Assembly: GCF_002879855.1 (NCBI RefSeq)
Contig: NZ_PNYB01000007.1
Span: 203,957-267,956 of the forward strand
DNA: 64,000 bases
Direction: 5' to 3'
Source of the DNA: Trinickia soli
GTDB lineage: Bacteria; Pseudomonadota; Gammaproteobacteria; Burkholderiales; Burkholderiaceae
Shown here piece by piece: positions 1 through 8,709 of this stretch. Below the pieces are notes generated by a model that worked only from the letters and a program-made list of their open reading frames with translations, did not search any database and had not been told where the DNA came from. Within the stretch, counting starts at the first letter, position 1. Each line of letters starts with the position of its first letter. The translations under genes and the position numbers were made by a program.

Positions 1-597
1 TTCCTGATCGGCATCGTGCTCAGCTATTTGTCTGCGCAGCAGCTGCGGCTGTTCGGCGCAAACCAGTACATCGTCAACATTCTCGGGCTGTCCGTGATTC
101 GCGAGCTGGGGCCGGTGCTGTCGGCCATCCTCGTCGCCGGACGGTCGGGATCGGCCATCACTGCGCAGATCGGCGTCATGCGCGTGACCGAGGAACTCGA
201 CGCCATGCTCGTGATGGGCATCCCGCACGGCTTGCGGCTCGTGCTGCCGCGTGTGATCGCGCTATCGGTGGCGATGCCGCTGCTCGTCATGTGGACCAAC
301 ATCATCGCGTTGGCCGGCGGCGCGCTCGCAGCGCAACTCGTGCTCGGCATCGACATGGTCTACTTCGCGCGTGCGTTGCCGAGCGTCGTGCCGATCGCCA
401 ATCTCTGGATCGGGCTTGGCAAGGGCGTCGCATTCGGCATGCTGATCGCGCTCGTTGCGTGCCACTTCGGTTTTCGGATCAAGCCCAATTCGCAGAGCCT
501 CGGCGTAGGGACGACCGCGTCGGTCGTCTCGTCGATCACCGTCGTCATCCTGGCCGACGCGATCTTCGCCATCCTGTTTCAGAACGTCGGTTTATGA
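1..597 (+). CDS. mlaE: MlaE-type ABC transporter permease (5' partial)
   Basis: C-terminal about 198 residues of an MlaE/YrbE-family integral membrane permease; the reading frame is open from base 1, so the true start lies left of the window. Several hydrophobic segments alternate with short loops, and the stretch around VIRELGPVLSAILVAGRSGS is the conserved EQ-loop-like signature of the family. The family is the membrane subunit of an inner-membrane lipid (phospholipid) transporter for outer-membrane asymmetry. It is followed 10 bp later by the cognate ATPase and then by MCE and lipoprotein genes, so it is the first visible gene of that operon. The family assignment is firm; the exact substrate is inferred. 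Confidence 0.9.
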   Translation, partial: FLIGIVLSYLSAQQLRLFGANQYIVNILGLSVIRELGPVLSAILVAGRSGSAITAQIGVMRVTEELDAMLVMGIPHGLRLVLPRVIALSVAMPLLVMWTNIIALAGGALAAQLVLGIDMVYFARALPSVVPIANLWIGLGKGVAFGMLIALVACHFGFRIKPNSQSLGVGTTASVVSSITVVILADAIFAILFQNVGL

Positions 598-607
598 AAC
601 CCGCGAC

Positions 608-1486
608 ATGACTGCGCCTCTTTCCGCCGCTGTGCGCAACCGTCCGCCGCCCGTGATCGCCGAGCGCGTGATCGAGGTGCGCGATCTGACCAAGCGCTAC
701 GGCCCGATGATCGTGCATGAGCACCTCGACTTCGAGGTGCGGCGCGGCGAAATCGTCTCGGTCGTCGGCGGCTCGGGCTCGGGCAAGACGTCGCTGATCC
801 GCCAGATTCTCGGGCTCGAGGCGCCCACGTCGGGCACGATCGAAGTGTTCGGGCGCGATACGTCGACAATCGACGAGGCCACGGTACGCGTCATGCGCAG
901 CCGTATGGGCATGCTGTTTCAGCAAGGGGCGCTGTTTTCGTCGATGTCGGTCTTCGACAACATCGCGCAGCCGATCCGCGAGCTCGGCCGCGTGCCGGCC
1001 CCGCTGCTGCAGGATATCGTCATGCTCAAGCTCGAGATGGTGGGGCTGCCCTGCAAGCACGCGTCGAAGATGCCGGCTGCGCTGTCGGGCGGGATGATCA
1101 AGCGCGTCGGTATCGCGCGGGCGCTCGCGCTCGAACCGGAGCTGTTGTTTCTCGATGAGCCGACCGCGGGGCTCGATCCGCAGGCGTCGGAGGATTTCGT
1201 CGAACTGATCGCTACGCTTCATCGCGCGCTCGACTTGACCGTGGTGATGGTCACGCACGATCTCGACACGATGACGGCGCTGTCGACGCGGGTGGCCGTC
1301 ATTGCCGATCGACGCGTGCTCGTCGCTGCGCCGATCGAGGACGCGGCTGCGGTGGACCATCCGTTCATCCGCGAGTTTTTCCTCGGCCGACGCGGCCGCC
1401 GTGCGCTGCAGGCGCTGCCGCCCGAGCGCCGGGCGCGGTTGCCGGCGGCTGCGCTCGCGTCCGCGTCCGCCGAAGTGCAGATATGA
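608..1486 (+). CDS. mlaF: MlaF-type ABC transporter ATP-binding protein
   Basis: ABC ATPase of 292 residues. Walker A GGSGSGKTS lies at about residues 54-62, the Q-loop near 105 (LFQQGALF), signature LSGGM at 159-163, Walker B plus catalytic Glu (LLFLDEP) at 179-185 and the switch His in VTHD at about 217. These motifs, and the GALFSSMSVFDNIA segment, fit the MlaF/Ttg2A lipid-transport subfamily. It should energise the permease encoded just upstream. The ATG lies 10 bp after the permease stop, consistent with translational coupling. The first 20 residues are not conserved family sequence, so a slightly later start is possible. Confidence 0.92.
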   Translation: MTAPLSAAVRNRPPPVIAERVIEVRDLTKRYGPMIVHEHLDFEVRRGEIVSVVGGSGSGKTSLIRQILGLEAPTSGTIEVFGRDTSTIDEATVRVMRSRMGMLFQQGALFSSMSVFDNIAQPIRELGRVPAPLLQDIVMLKLEMVGLPCKHASKMPAALSGGMIKRVGIARALALEPELLFLDEPTAGLDPQASEDFVELIATLHRALDLTVVMVTHDLDTMTALSTRVAVIADRRVLVAAPIEDAAAVDHPFIREFFLGRRGRRALQALPPERRARLPAAALASASAEVQI

Positions 1487-1539
1487 CGTGAGCGAGCGCC
1501 GCATATCGACGCATCGCGCAACGAAGGGAACCCAAGCGA

Positions 1540-2511
1540 ATGGAAAACAAATCGCATGCATTCTGGGCTGGGCTGTTCACGATCGGACTTGGCGCCGCCA
1601 TTGCGCTCGCCGTGTTCTGGTTCAACTTCGACCGCACGGTGCGCATACCGTATGACCTGATTTCGCACACGAACGTGACGGGGCTTTCGACCGATGCCGA
1701 CGTGCGCTATCGCGGTCTCGCGGTCGGCAAGGTGCAGTCGATCCGGTTCGATCACGCTCATCCGGGCACGATCGTGATCCGCATTCTGGTCGACAAGAAT
1801 GCGCCGATCACGCGCTCGACATTCGCCAGTCTCGGCTTGCAAGGGGTGACCGGCATCGCGTTCGTGCAGCTCGACGATACGGGCACCGACCTGACGCCCG
1901 TGCCGACCTCGAACAAGCAGGTCGCGCAATTGCCGATGCGGCCCGGTTTGTTCGATCAGTTGCAACAGCGGGGCGACGCGCTGCTCAGCGAACTGCAAAA
2001 CGTCGCGGCGCGCGCCGACGCATTGCTGTCGGATCAATCGCGCCTCCAGCTGATGGCAACGGCGGCGAGTCTGCAGCACGCGGCCGATGCCGTCACGACG
2101 CTGGCGCAATCGGCCGCGCCGGCCGCCGCGCAACTGCCGGCTGCGATGAACGAACTGACGCGCACGCTCGCTTCGACGAACGCGCTCGTCGCGACGCTGT
2201 CGTCGTCCAATGGCCCGCTTGTCGCGAACCTGAACAAGATCGGCGTAGCGGCCGATCGCGCCGGCGGCGCCCTTGCGACGATGGATGCGTCGGTGCAGGA
2301 GATGACCGCGCGCATCGACTACGAGACGCTGCCGCGCGTGAATGCGCTCGCGACCGACATGAGCGGCGCGGCACGCTCGTTCGATCGCGCCGCCAACACC
2401 TTCAGCACGAGCCCGGGGAGCGTGTTGTTCGGCGTGGCGCGCGCGCGTCCCGGACCCGGCGAGCCGGGCTTCGCGTGGCCCACCGGTGCGGCCGCCGACG
2501 AGCATCGTTGA
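1540..2511 (+). CDS. mlaD: MlaD/MCE-domain substrate-binding protein
   Basis: Protein of 323 residues with one N-terminal transmembrane helix (about residues 8-28) and then a single MCE domain (about 38-115, with the typical VRYRGLAVGKV stretch). The long C-terminal part is Ala/Gln-rich, predicted helical, and may form the tunnel or needle seen in larger MCE proteins. MCE proteins form periplasmic hexameric rings that ferry lipids to or from the ABC permease. The ATG follows the ATPase by 53 bp. It is longer than E. coli MlaD (about 183 aa), resembling the YebT/PqiB-like or Burkholderia MCE form with extra helical sequence. Confidence 0.9.
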   Translation: MENKSHAFWAGLFTIGLGAAIALAVFWFNFDRTVRIPYDLISHTNVTGLSTDADVRYRGLAVGKVQSIRFDHAHPGTIVIRILVDKNAPITRSTFASLGLQGVTGIAFVQLDDTGTDLTPVPTSNKQVAQLPMRPGLFDQLQQRGDALLSELQNVAARADALLSDQSRLQLMATAASLQHAADAVTTLAQSAAPAAAQLPAAMNELTRTLASTNALVATLSSSNGPLVANLNKIGVAADRAGGALATMDASVQEMTARIDYETLPRVNALATDMSGAARSFDRAANTFSTSPGSVLFGVARARPGPGEPGFAWPTGAAADEHR

Positions 2512-2543
2512 ATCGAAGAAGAAGCAAACAGGAAGCGAACCTC

Positions 2544-3341
2544 ATGGCATGTTCAATCGATACGACCACGCGGGCAAAAGCGGACCGACCGCAGCTCCCG
2601 GCGGTGGCTGATTTTCATCATCGCGATCGCGCAGATTGCTGCGACGGTTCGATGCGCTCGATGCGCTCGACATCTTCGCTTCGTTCCTTACATCGTTCTT
2701 CGCTGCCGACGCGGATGTTCACCCGCATGCTGACGGCGGTGTGCGTCCTGGTGGGCGGCGCGGGTTGGCTCGGATCGATCGGCGGTTGCACGCTCGGTTT
2801 GCCCGCGGCAGTCTCGAACATCCGCTATGACCTGGGACCTTCGCCGGAGCCGTCAGCGCCTTATTCAGGGGATCTGCCCACGTTGCGACTGTTCGACGTG
2901 CGGGCGCCGCGCGCGCTCGAGACCGACGACATCCTGTACCGCATGAATTACGCGGACCCGCGACGCAGCGCGGCCTATGCGAACAGTCACTGGACGATGC
3001 GGCCCGCGCAGTTGTTGACCGAGCGGGTGCGGCATGCCCTTGCTGCGCACGGGGAAGTCGTCGGCGGCGGGCAGGCGGTGCAGGCGCCGTTGTTGACGAT
3101 CGATCTGGAGCAGTTCGAGCAGGTGTTCGATGGCGAGGGACAGAGCCACGGCGCCTTGACGGCGAGGGCGACGCTCACGCGCGACGGCAAGGTGCTCGCG
3201 CAGCAGACGTTTCTGGCGCGCGCGCCCGCGAGCATGCCGGACGCGGCTGGCGGCGTGCATGCGCTGGCCGCCGCCAGCGACGACTTCGTGGCCCAGCTCG
3301 TGGCGTGGCTCGGCATGCAGACGGGCACGCCCGCGAGGTAA
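2544..3341 (+). CDS. ABC-type transport auxiliary lipoprotein (PqiC/MlaB-linked type)
   Basis: Probable outer-membrane lipoprotein that completes the MCE transport operon. A hydrophobic stretch ends in a lipobox-like SIGGC; from the ATG at 2544, which has an AGGAAG ribosome site, this Cys is residue 82, which is unusually deep. An ATG at 2715 would give a normal 24-residue lipoprotein signal peptide but has no clear ribosome site, so the start is genuinely uncertain (2544, 2652 or 2715). The mature part fits the ABC-type transport auxiliary lipoprotein family (PqiC-like), with LRLFDVRAP near its beginning. The role is inferred from family and operon position. Confidence 0.78.
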   Translation: MACSIDTTTRAKADRPQLPAVADFHHRDRADCCDGSMRSMRSTSSLRSLHRSSLPTRMFTRMLTAVCVLVGGAGWLGSIGGCTLGLPAAVSNIRYDLGPSPEPSAPYSGDLPTLRLFDVRAPRALETDDILYRMNYADPRRSAAYANSHWTMRPAQLLTERVRHALAAHGEVVGGGQAVQAPLLTIDLEQFEQVFDGEGQSHGALTARATLTRDGKVLAQQTFLARAPASMPDAAGGVHALAAASDDFVAQLVAWLGMQTGTPAR

Positions 3342-3458
3342 GGCCGCGCAGCCGATATAACGGGCAGTCATGCGACCGGCTGGGCAGCCTTGCGCAGACA
3401 TTGCGCATGGCGCGGGGCGACGTGTCCGTCCGTTGCGCACACTCCGGGCCCGCGGGGC

Positions 3459-3489
3459 TTGTGCGCCGATCTGCGCCGCTCGCTATAAT
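3459..3489 (+). promoter_or_regulatory. Candidate sigma-70 promoter for the ferredoxin-hydrolase pair
   Basis: A perfect TATAAT -10 at 3484-3489 has a TTGTGC-like -35 at 3459-3464 with a long 19-bp spacer. It lies about 110 bp upstream of the ferredoxin ATG in a gap after the MCE operon. The -10 is strong and the -35 is weak. Confidence 0.45.
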
Positions 3490-3597
3490 CGGCGCGGCTT
3501 CTCGATCCCATCCATGCCGGATGCTGCTGCTTGACATGCGGTGCTCACGCGGCAACGCGCGAATGCGCCGGCCGGCACAATTTCCGAACCGAAGACC

Positions 3598-3930
3598 ATG
3601 GACTCCTTCTACAAGTACCACGTCTTTTTCTGCCTCAATCAGCGCGAGCCCGATGCCGAGCGCCCCAGTTGCGGCCGCCGCTGTGACGCCGAAAAAATGC
3701 TCGATCACACCAAAAAGCGTGTGAAGAAGCTCGGCCTCGCGGGCCCCGGCAACGTGCGCATCAACAAGGCCGGCTGCCTCGATCGATGCGAGCAGGGGCC
3801 GGCCGTCGTCATTTATCCCGAAGGCACCTGGTACACCTACTTCGACGAAGCCGACCTCGATGAAATCGTCGAATCGCACTTGAAGGAGGGCAGGATCGTC
3901 GAGCGGTTGCTCATCGATCAGCCCAATTGA
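3598..3930 (+). CDS. Thioredoxin-like [2Fe-2S] ferredoxin
   Basis: Small soluble protein of 110 residues with cysteines at 12, 25, 29, 60 and 64. The C-x12-C plus C-x3-C pattern (C12, C25, C60, C64) is that of thioredoxin-fold [2Fe-2S] ferredoxins, the family of Azotobacter FeSII/Aquifex Fd and of NuoE-like domains. The ATG at 3598 is chosen because homology starts with DSFYKYHVF; the longer upstream frame is GC-rich non-family sequence. It is followed after 22 bp by a hydrolase and probably shares its transcript. The electron partner is unknown. Confidence 0.87.
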   Translation: MDSFYKYHVFFCLNQREPDAERPSCGRRCDAEKMLDHTKKRVKKLGLAGPGNVRINKAGCLDRCEQGPAVVIYPEGTWYTYFDEADLDEIVESHLKEGRIVERLLIDQPN

Positions 3931-3952
3931 GTCACCGGGTCCCCGCCGCACC

Positions 3953-4579
3953 ATGAACGTTCACACGAAGAAATATCTGATCGACGGTCCCGTCGGCAAA
4001 ATCGAAGTCGCGCTCGATGCGCCCGAGGGCGAACCGCGCGGCATCGCGCTCGTTGCGCATCCGCATCCGCTGTTCGGCGGGTCGATGGACAACAAGGTCG
4101 CGCAGACGCTCGCCCGCACGCTCGTGCAGCTCGGCTACGTCACCTATCGCTCGAACTTTCGCGGCGTGGGACAGACAGAGGGCCAGCACGACGAAGGCGT
4201 GGGCGAGCGCGACGACTTGCTCGCGCTGCTCGCGCATATGCGCGAGCAGCCGCAGCATGCGAGGCTGCCGCTCGTATTGGCGGGTTTCTCGTTCGGCACG
4301 GCCGTGATTTCGCATGTCGCGCGCATGCTCGCGGAGCGGGGCGAGCAGGTCGAGCGCATGATCTTCGTCGGCACGGCCGCGAGTCGCTTCGACGTTGCGA
4401 CCGTGCCCGAGAACACGCTCGTCATTCACGGCGAACAGGACGAAACCGTGCCGATCGGGTCCGTATTCGACTGGGCGCGGCCGCAGGAGCTGCCGGTTGT
4501 CGTCATTCCGGGCGCGGAACACTTTCTGCATCGCAAGCTGCATATTCTGAAGCGGATCGTGCTCGACGCCTGGCGCTGA
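3953..4579 (+). CDS. Alpha/beta hydrolase
   Basis: Cytosolic alpha/beta-hydrolase of 208 residues. The nucleophile elbow GFSFG is at residues 111-115 (Ser113), with likely Asp163 in EQDETVP and His190 in GAEHF completing the triad. The N-terminal HPHPLFGGSMDNKV stretch is characteristic of the small YcjY/CHP-type hydrolases common in betaproteobacteria. The physiological substrate is unknown. It sits directly after the ferredoxin gene in the same direction, 22 bp apart, suggesting cotranscription. Confidence 0.87.
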   Translation: MNVHTKKYLIDGPVGKIEVALDAPEGEPRGIALVAHPHPLFGGSMDNKVAQTLARTLVQLGYVTYRSNFRGVGQTEGQHDEGVGERDDLLALLAHMREQPQHARLPLVLAGFSFGTAVISHVARMLAERGEQVERMIFVGTAASRFDVATVPENTLVIHGEQDETVPIGSVFDWARPQELPVVVIPGAEHFLHRKLHILKRIVLDAWR

Positions 4580-4935
4580 TGCCGCGCCCGGTGCGATTGG
4601 ACTGACGATTACCGGCGACAGGGGGGCGTGCGCACCGTCAAAAAGCGCGTTTTCGTGCAGAAGCGCCGCGTATAATGGGCGAAATTTTTTTCGCGCGCCG
4701 TCTCGTCGCTGCGTGGCTGCCGATGTGAGGCATCGGGGGCCGCGTCGTGGCAACGCCATGGGCGCACGGAGCGATCGACGCGAACCGAATCGCGCGCCAT
4801 GAGTCAAACCGGCGCCGCGCAGGTTGCGTCGCCCGTTCATCGTGCGTCGCGACGGGCGGCGAGAACCGCCAGCCGGCGGCAGGCACTTCCCGCGGGCACG
4901 CACTGCGCGCGTCACATTTCTGCACGAATCGATCT
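4580..4935. other. Intergenic region upstream of dacC
   Basis: A 356-bp gap between the hydrolase and the D,D-carboxypeptidase. The only element I can support is a consensus -10 near 4671. A frame open from 4747 runs into dacC but has no ribosome site and encodes arginine-rich, non-conserved sequence, so I do not treat it as coding. Confidence 0.5.
4671..4676 (+). promoter_or_regulatory. Candidate -10 element upstream of dacC
   Basis: A perfect TATAAT hexamer about 260 bp before the dacC ATG. The matching -35 position reads only roughly TTTTCG, so this is a plausible but not secure sigma-70 promoter with a long 5' untranslated region. Confidence 0.4.
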
Positions 4936-6174
4936 ATGCGTTCTTCCTCTTTCGGCTTCCCGTCGCTTACCTCGTCTCTCGTTTCTTCATCGTTTCACCG
5001 TTCGGCTCCAGCCGCCGCATTGATCGCCGCGACGCTCGTCGCAGCGGCGGCCTATGCGCCGCCGGCGTCGGCCCAGGTGCCGCCGCCGGCGGTTACCGCG
5101 CGCTCGTGGGTGCTCGTCGATGCGACGAGCAATCAGGTGCTCGCGTCGGGCAATGCCGACGAGCGCGTCGAGCCCGCGTCGCTGACCAAGCTGATGACGG
5201 CCTACCTCGTCTTCGAAGCATTGCAGACGAAGAAGATCTCGATGGATCAGGTGGTCATGCCGAGCCTCGCCGTGCGCCGCGTGAAAAACGACGAATCGCG
5301 CATGTTCATCGAGGCGGAGAAGCCCGTCACGGTTCACGACCTCGTCTACGGCATGATCGTGCAGTCGGGTAACGATGCCGCCATCGCGCTGGCCGAACTT
5401 GTCGGAGGCAGCGAGGCGCATTTCGTCGAGATGATGAACACCGAAGCGCAGCGGCTCGGCATGAAGGGCACGCACTACGCCGACGTGAACGGCATGCCTT
5501 CGCCGGGGCACTACACGACGGCCGGCGATCTTGCGATTCTCTCCGCGCATCTGATTCGCGACTATCCCGAGTACTACAGCATCTTCTCGGTCAAGGAGTT
5601 CACGTACAACAAGATCAAGCAGCCGAACCGCAACCGGCTGCTGTGGCTCGACCCGACCGTCGATGGCCTGAAGACGGGCCACACGCAGGCGGCCGGCTAC
5701 TGCCTCATCGCGTCGGCGAAACGCTCGCTGCCGGGCGTGCCCGATGCGTCGCGCCGCCTCGTCAGCGTGGTGATGGGCGAGGAAAAGGAGCACGAGCGCG
5801 TGCAGGACAGCATGAAGATGCTGAACTACGGCTATAGCGCTTACGACACCGTCCGCCTGTTCAAAGCGAACCAGGCCGTGCAGACGCCGCGCGTCTACAA
5901 AGGGGTGGCGGACAAGGTGCAGGTCGGTGTGAAGAGCGATCAGTACATCACCGTGCCGCGCGGCATGGGCGATAAGATCAAGCCGCAGTTCGCGCTGACC
6001 GAACCGCTCGTCGCGCCGATCGCGAATGGCCAGCAACTGGGCACGGTGCAGATCGTGGCCGACGGCAAGACGCTCACGCAGTTCCCGGTCGTCGCGTTGC
6101 AAGCCGTGCCGCAGGCGGGCATCGGCGGGCGCATCTGGGATTCGCTCTTGCTCATGTTCGGCAAGAAGAAGTGA
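4936..6174 (+). CDS. dacC: D-alanyl-D-alanine carboxypeptidase (PBP5/6 type)
   Basis: Low-molecular-mass penicillin-binding protein of 412 residues, peptidase S11. A signal peptide (about residues 1-47, ending ASAQ) precedes the three active-site motifs: SxxK (S82-LT-K85), SxN (SGN at 144-146) and KTG (246-248). A PBP5-type C-terminal domain follows, ending in an amphipathic, Lys-tipped helix (IWDSLLLMFGKKK) that anchors such enzymes to the periplasmic face of the inner membrane. It trims the terminal D-Ala from peptidoglycan pentapeptides. The ATG at 4936 is chosen because it begins a normal signal peptide. A DUF493 gene follows after 12 bp. Confidence 0.93.
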   Translation: MRSSSFGFPSLTSSLVSSSFHRSAPAAALIAATLVAAAAYAPPASAQVPPPAVTARSWVLVDATSNQVLASGNADERVEPASLTKLMTAYLVFEALQTKKISMDQVVMPSLAVRRVKNDESRMFIEAEKPVTVHDLVYGMIVQSGNDAAIALAELVGGSEAHFVEMMNTEAQRLGMKGTHYADVNGMPSPGHYTTAGDLAILSAHLIRDYPEYYSIFSVKEFTYNKIKQPNRNRLLWLDPTVDGLKTGHTQAAGYCLIASAKRSLPGVPDASRRLVSVVMGEEKEHERVQDSMKMLNYGYSAYDTVRLFKANQAVQTPRVYKGVADKVQVGVKSDQYITVPRGMGDKIKPQFALTEPLVAPIANGQQLGTVQIVADGKTLTQFPVVALQAVPQAGIGGRIWDSLLLMFGKKK

Positions 6175-6186
6175 CGGAGGCGTGAG

Positions 6187-6456
6187 ATGAGCCCGGTGAA
6201 CGAATCCCTGTTCGAATTCCCTTGCGATTTCCCGATCAAGGTCATGGGAAAGTCGCATCCCGACTTCACCGAAACGATCATCGCCGTCGTGCAACAGTTC
6301 GATGCGGGTTTCGACGTTGCGCGCATCGAAACCCGGCCGTCGAGCGGCGGCAACTACGTCGGCTTGACGGTGACGGTCCGCGCGCTGAGCCGCGAGCATC
6401 TCGACGACATCTATCGCGCCCTCACCGGGCATCCGATGGTGTCGGTGGTGCTATGA
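6187..6456 (+). CDS. ybeD: DUF493 (YbeD/UPF0250) family protein
   Basis: Small protein of 89 residues matching the YbeD/UPF0250 family from end to end (FPCDFPIKVMGK start, HPMVSVVL end), a ferredoxin-like fold related to allosteric ACT-type domains. Its biochemical role is unknown. In many proteobacteria it lies between dacA/dacC and lipB, as here apart from an inserted LysR/DUF2917 pair. Its last 35 bp overlap the 3' end of the convergent LysR gene. Confidence 0.9.
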   Translation: MSPVNESLFEFPCDFPIKVMGKSHPDFTETIIAVVQQFDAGFDVARIETRPSSGGNYVGLTVTVRALSREHLDDIYRALTGHPMVSVVL

Positions 6457-7354
6457 ACTGAGCGCGAAAGCGCTCCACTTCCTCCATCAGCCAGGTGCGA
6501 AACGCCTGCACCCGCGCGCTGGCGAGCAACGGCGGCGGGCAGACGAACCAGTAGGCGAACGGGCTCGGCGCGTCGATGTCGAACAGGCGCACGAGCCGGC
6601 CGCTGGCCAGTTCCTCCGTCGCGATCGAGCGCCGCAGCATGGCGATCCCCTGCCCATCCATTGCCGCTTGCAGCAGGTTCGACGAATCCTGATAAAGCAC
6701 GCCGCGTCGCGGCTCGGGGATACCTTTGAGCCCCGCCGCCTTGAACCAGATCGCCCACATTTGATCGTCGGAGCGCAGGAGCCGCGGCGAGGCCGCCAGT
6801 TCGGCCGGCGTCTTCGGCAGCGCGCCGGGATGGTAGGTCGGTGCGCAGACGGGAAACGCCACCTCGTCGAGCAGCCGTTCGACATGAAGATCGGGATAGT
6901 CGCCCGCGCCGAAGCGAATGCCGACGTCGACGTCATCGCGCGTGAAGTCGGTCAGGGCATTCGTCGACAGCAACTCGACGTCCACTTCGGGATGCCGCTC
7001 GATGAAGCGACCGATGCGCGGAGTCATCCAGCGTGCCGAGAACGACGACAGCGACGAGACGACCAGCCGTCGTGCACGCTGACCTTCGCGCACCTCCCGC
7101 GTGGCGTCGGCAAGCGCCATGAGCGCCGATCGCACATCCTTCGCATAGCGGCAGCCGGCGTCGCTCAGCCGCACGCGCTTGCCCTCGCGCAGGAACAACG
7201 ACGTGCCGAGCTCCTCTTCGAGCGCGCGGATTTGATGACTGACAGCGCCATGCGTGACGAACAGCTCGTCGGCCGCGCGCGAAAAGCTCTCGTGGCGGGC
7301 GGCGGCTTCGAATGTCTTCAGCGCATTGAGCGCGGGAAGTTGTCGTAGGTCCAT
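6422..7354 (-). CDS. LysR-family transcriptional regulator (GcvA-like)
   Basis: LysR regulator of 310 residues. The N-terminal winged helix-turn-helix begins LPALNALKTFEAAARH and runs to about residue 65 (AVSHQIRALEEELGTSLF); a substrate-binding-like co-inducer domain follows from about 90, with a GcvA-type FTRDDVDVGIRFGAGDYP stretch. The ATG at 7354 is preferred over an ATG 36 bp upstream because family homology begins there. It is transcribed divergently from a DUF2917 gene across a 121-bp gap holding a perfect dyad. LysR regulators usually control the divergent neighbour and themselves, so the DUF2917 gene is the probable target. The inducer is unknown. Confidence 0.9.
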   Translation of the reverse strand: MDLRQLPALNALKTFEAAARHESFSRAADELFVTHGAVSHQIRALEEELGTSLFLREGKRVRLSDAGCRYAKDVRSALMALADATREVREGQRARRLVVSSLSSFSARWMTPRIGRFIERHPEVDVELLSTNALTDFTRDDVDVGIRFGAGDYPDLHVERLLDEVAFPVCAPTYHPGALPKTPAELAASPRLLRSDDQMWAIWFKAAGLKGIPEPRRGVLYQDSSNLLQAAMDGQGIAMLRRSIATEELASGRLVRLFDIDAPSPFAYWFVCPPPLLASARVQAFRTWLMEEVERFRAQFIAPPTPSDAR

Positions 7355-7383
7355 AGCGGTGAATGGGCGTGTTCTGTTAGTTT

Positions 7384-7403
7384 TTCTCACATAAGCGTGA
7401 GAA
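7384..7403. promoter_or_regulatory. Candidate LysR operator (perfect dyad)
   Basis: TTCTCAC and GTGAGAA form 7-bp perfect inverted arms around a 6-bp spacer, midway between the divergent LysR and DUF2917 genes. The 20-bp dyad has the size of LysR recognition sites. A TTGCCG-16-TACGAT promoter-like pair for DUF2917 lies just downstream (7413-7440). Confidence 0.6.
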
Positions 7404-7475
7404 TTGATCGTTTTGCCGTAAAGCTTGCTGCGCCTACGATTCTAGTCACGGAGCAACCTTTTGGTGGATACGATC

Positions 7476-7799
7476 ATGCGACAAATTTCTTCAAGCTTCA
7501 CGTTCGAAATCGTCCCCGGCGAAACCGTGCCGATGATGGTCGCGCACAGTACGCGCGTCTCGGTGCATGGGGCGCCGCTCTGGGTGACGCGCAGCAACGA
7601 CGTCGAGGACTACTGGCTTGCGCCGGGGCGTTCGTTGCGTCTGCGGCGGGGCGAACGGCTCTGGCTCAGCGTCGACGGGGCGAGCCCGGCCTGTGTCGCG
7701 TTCGTTGCGCCGCTGCCGCGGACGGCCGTCTTTGCCGATCTGGTTCAGTCGATGACCGACTGGTGGGCGGCCCGCTTCGGCGGATGGCGCACGGTTTGA
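7476..7799 (+). CDS. DUF2917 domain protein
   Basis: Protein of 107 residues matching the DUF2917 family, a short cupin-like beta-rich domain found mostly in betaproteobacteria; the LWVTRSNDVEDYWLAPGRSLRL core is recognisable. Its function is unknown. TTG and GTG codons exist just upstream (7461, 7464), but the ATG at 7476 begins the conserved region. It is divergent from the LysR gene, with a dyad operator between them, so it is likely the regulator's target. It has no signal peptide or membrane segment. Confidence 0.75.
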   Translation: MRQISSSFTFEIVPGETVPMMVAHSTRVSVHGAPLWVTRSNDVEDYWLAPGRSLRLRRGERLWLSVDGASPACVAFVAPLPRTAVFADLVQSMTDWWAARFGGWRTV

Positions 7800-7914
7800 G
7801 GATGCGGCGGCCATGCGGGCACGAGCCCCGAGTGGCCTAAGCCGTTGATTTCGCTCAAGCGATCGTGGAACGGCTCGGGCGAGCCGGTCCCGATTCCGGT
7901 AAACTGCGGCAATC

Positions 7915-8709
7915 ATGTGCGCCGCATCGTCTTTTTCGTCCGTCTCTTCGCTGCCCGTCGGTTCGGGCGCGGCCACGCCGGACGCGGCGCCAGGCTGCGC
8001 CGCTGTCGTCGAGGCGCCCGCGGCCGCCGGACCGTCTCCGATCGTCCGGTGGCGTGGGCGCGAGCCTTACGAGGCCGCCTTCGACGCCATGCGTGCCTTC
8101 ACCGAAGCTCGGACGGCCGACACGCCCGACGAAATCTGGCTCGTCGAACATCCTCCCGTGTTTACGCTTGGCCAGGCGGGCGACCCGGCCCATCTGCTGG
8201 CGGCCGATCCGGCCATTCCGCTCGTCAAAGTCGACCGCGGTGGGCAGATCACTTATCACGGACCGGGGCAGGTCGTCGCCTATCTGCTGCTCGATCTGCG
8301 CCGCCGCAAGCTGTTCGTGCGCGATCTCGTGGTGCGAATCGAGCAGGCGGTGATCGACACCCTTGCGGCGTATAATCTCGCCGGCGAACGCCGGGCTGGC
8401 GCACCGGGCATTTATGTCGCGCCGGGGTCAGCGGCGCACGGGCATGAGGGCGCGAAGATTGCCGCGCTGGGCCTGAAAATCCGCAATGGATGCAGCTATC
8501 ACGGCGTGAGCCTCAATGTAGAGATGGATCTACGGCCGTTTCTCGCGATCAATCCCTGCGGCTATGCGGGGCTCGAAACGGTCGACATGGCGACGCTGGG
8601 CGTCGCCGCCGGCTGGCAGGATGTGGCCGAAACTTTGGCGGCGCGGCTCGCCGCGAACCTCGACGGTGCTACCGAGCATCGCTCATCGACTGGATCACCG
8701 AATGACTGA
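7915..8709 (+). CDS. lipB: Lipoyl(octanoyl) transferase LipB
   Basis: Transfers octanoate from octanoyl-ACP to lipoyl-domain lysines, the first step of lipoate synthesis. The protein has 264 residues. Family motifs in order are [21 protein letters not shown], the catalytic Lys in EGAKIAALG and the catalytic Cys in NPCGYAG. The first 40 residues are Ser/Ala/Pro-rich and look like a lineage-specific extension, so a later start cannot be excluded. Its stop overlaps the lipA start by 8 bp, so the two are translationally coupled and act sequentially. Confidence 0.95.
   Translation: MCAASSFSSVSSLPVGSGAATPDAAPGCAAVVEAPAAAGPSPIVRWRGREPYEAAFDAMRAFTEARTADTPDEIWLVEHPPVFTLGQAGDPAHLLAADPAIPLVKVDRGGQITYHGPGQVVAYLLLDLRRRKLFVRDLVVRIEQAVIDTLAAYNLAGERRAGAPGIYVAPGSAAHGHEGAKIAALGLKIRNGCSYHGVSLNVEMDLRPFLAINPCGYAGLETVDMATLGVAAGWQDVAETLAARLAANLDGATEHRSSTGSPND

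Noticed and set aside
2715..2717. Later start of the MCE-operon lipoprotein
   Set aside because: It gives the best signal peptide but no ribosome site; recorded as an alternative rather than chosen.
4747..4935. Longer DacC start at 4747
   Set aside because: Would add 63 Arg-rich residues before a normal signal peptide that starts at 4936.
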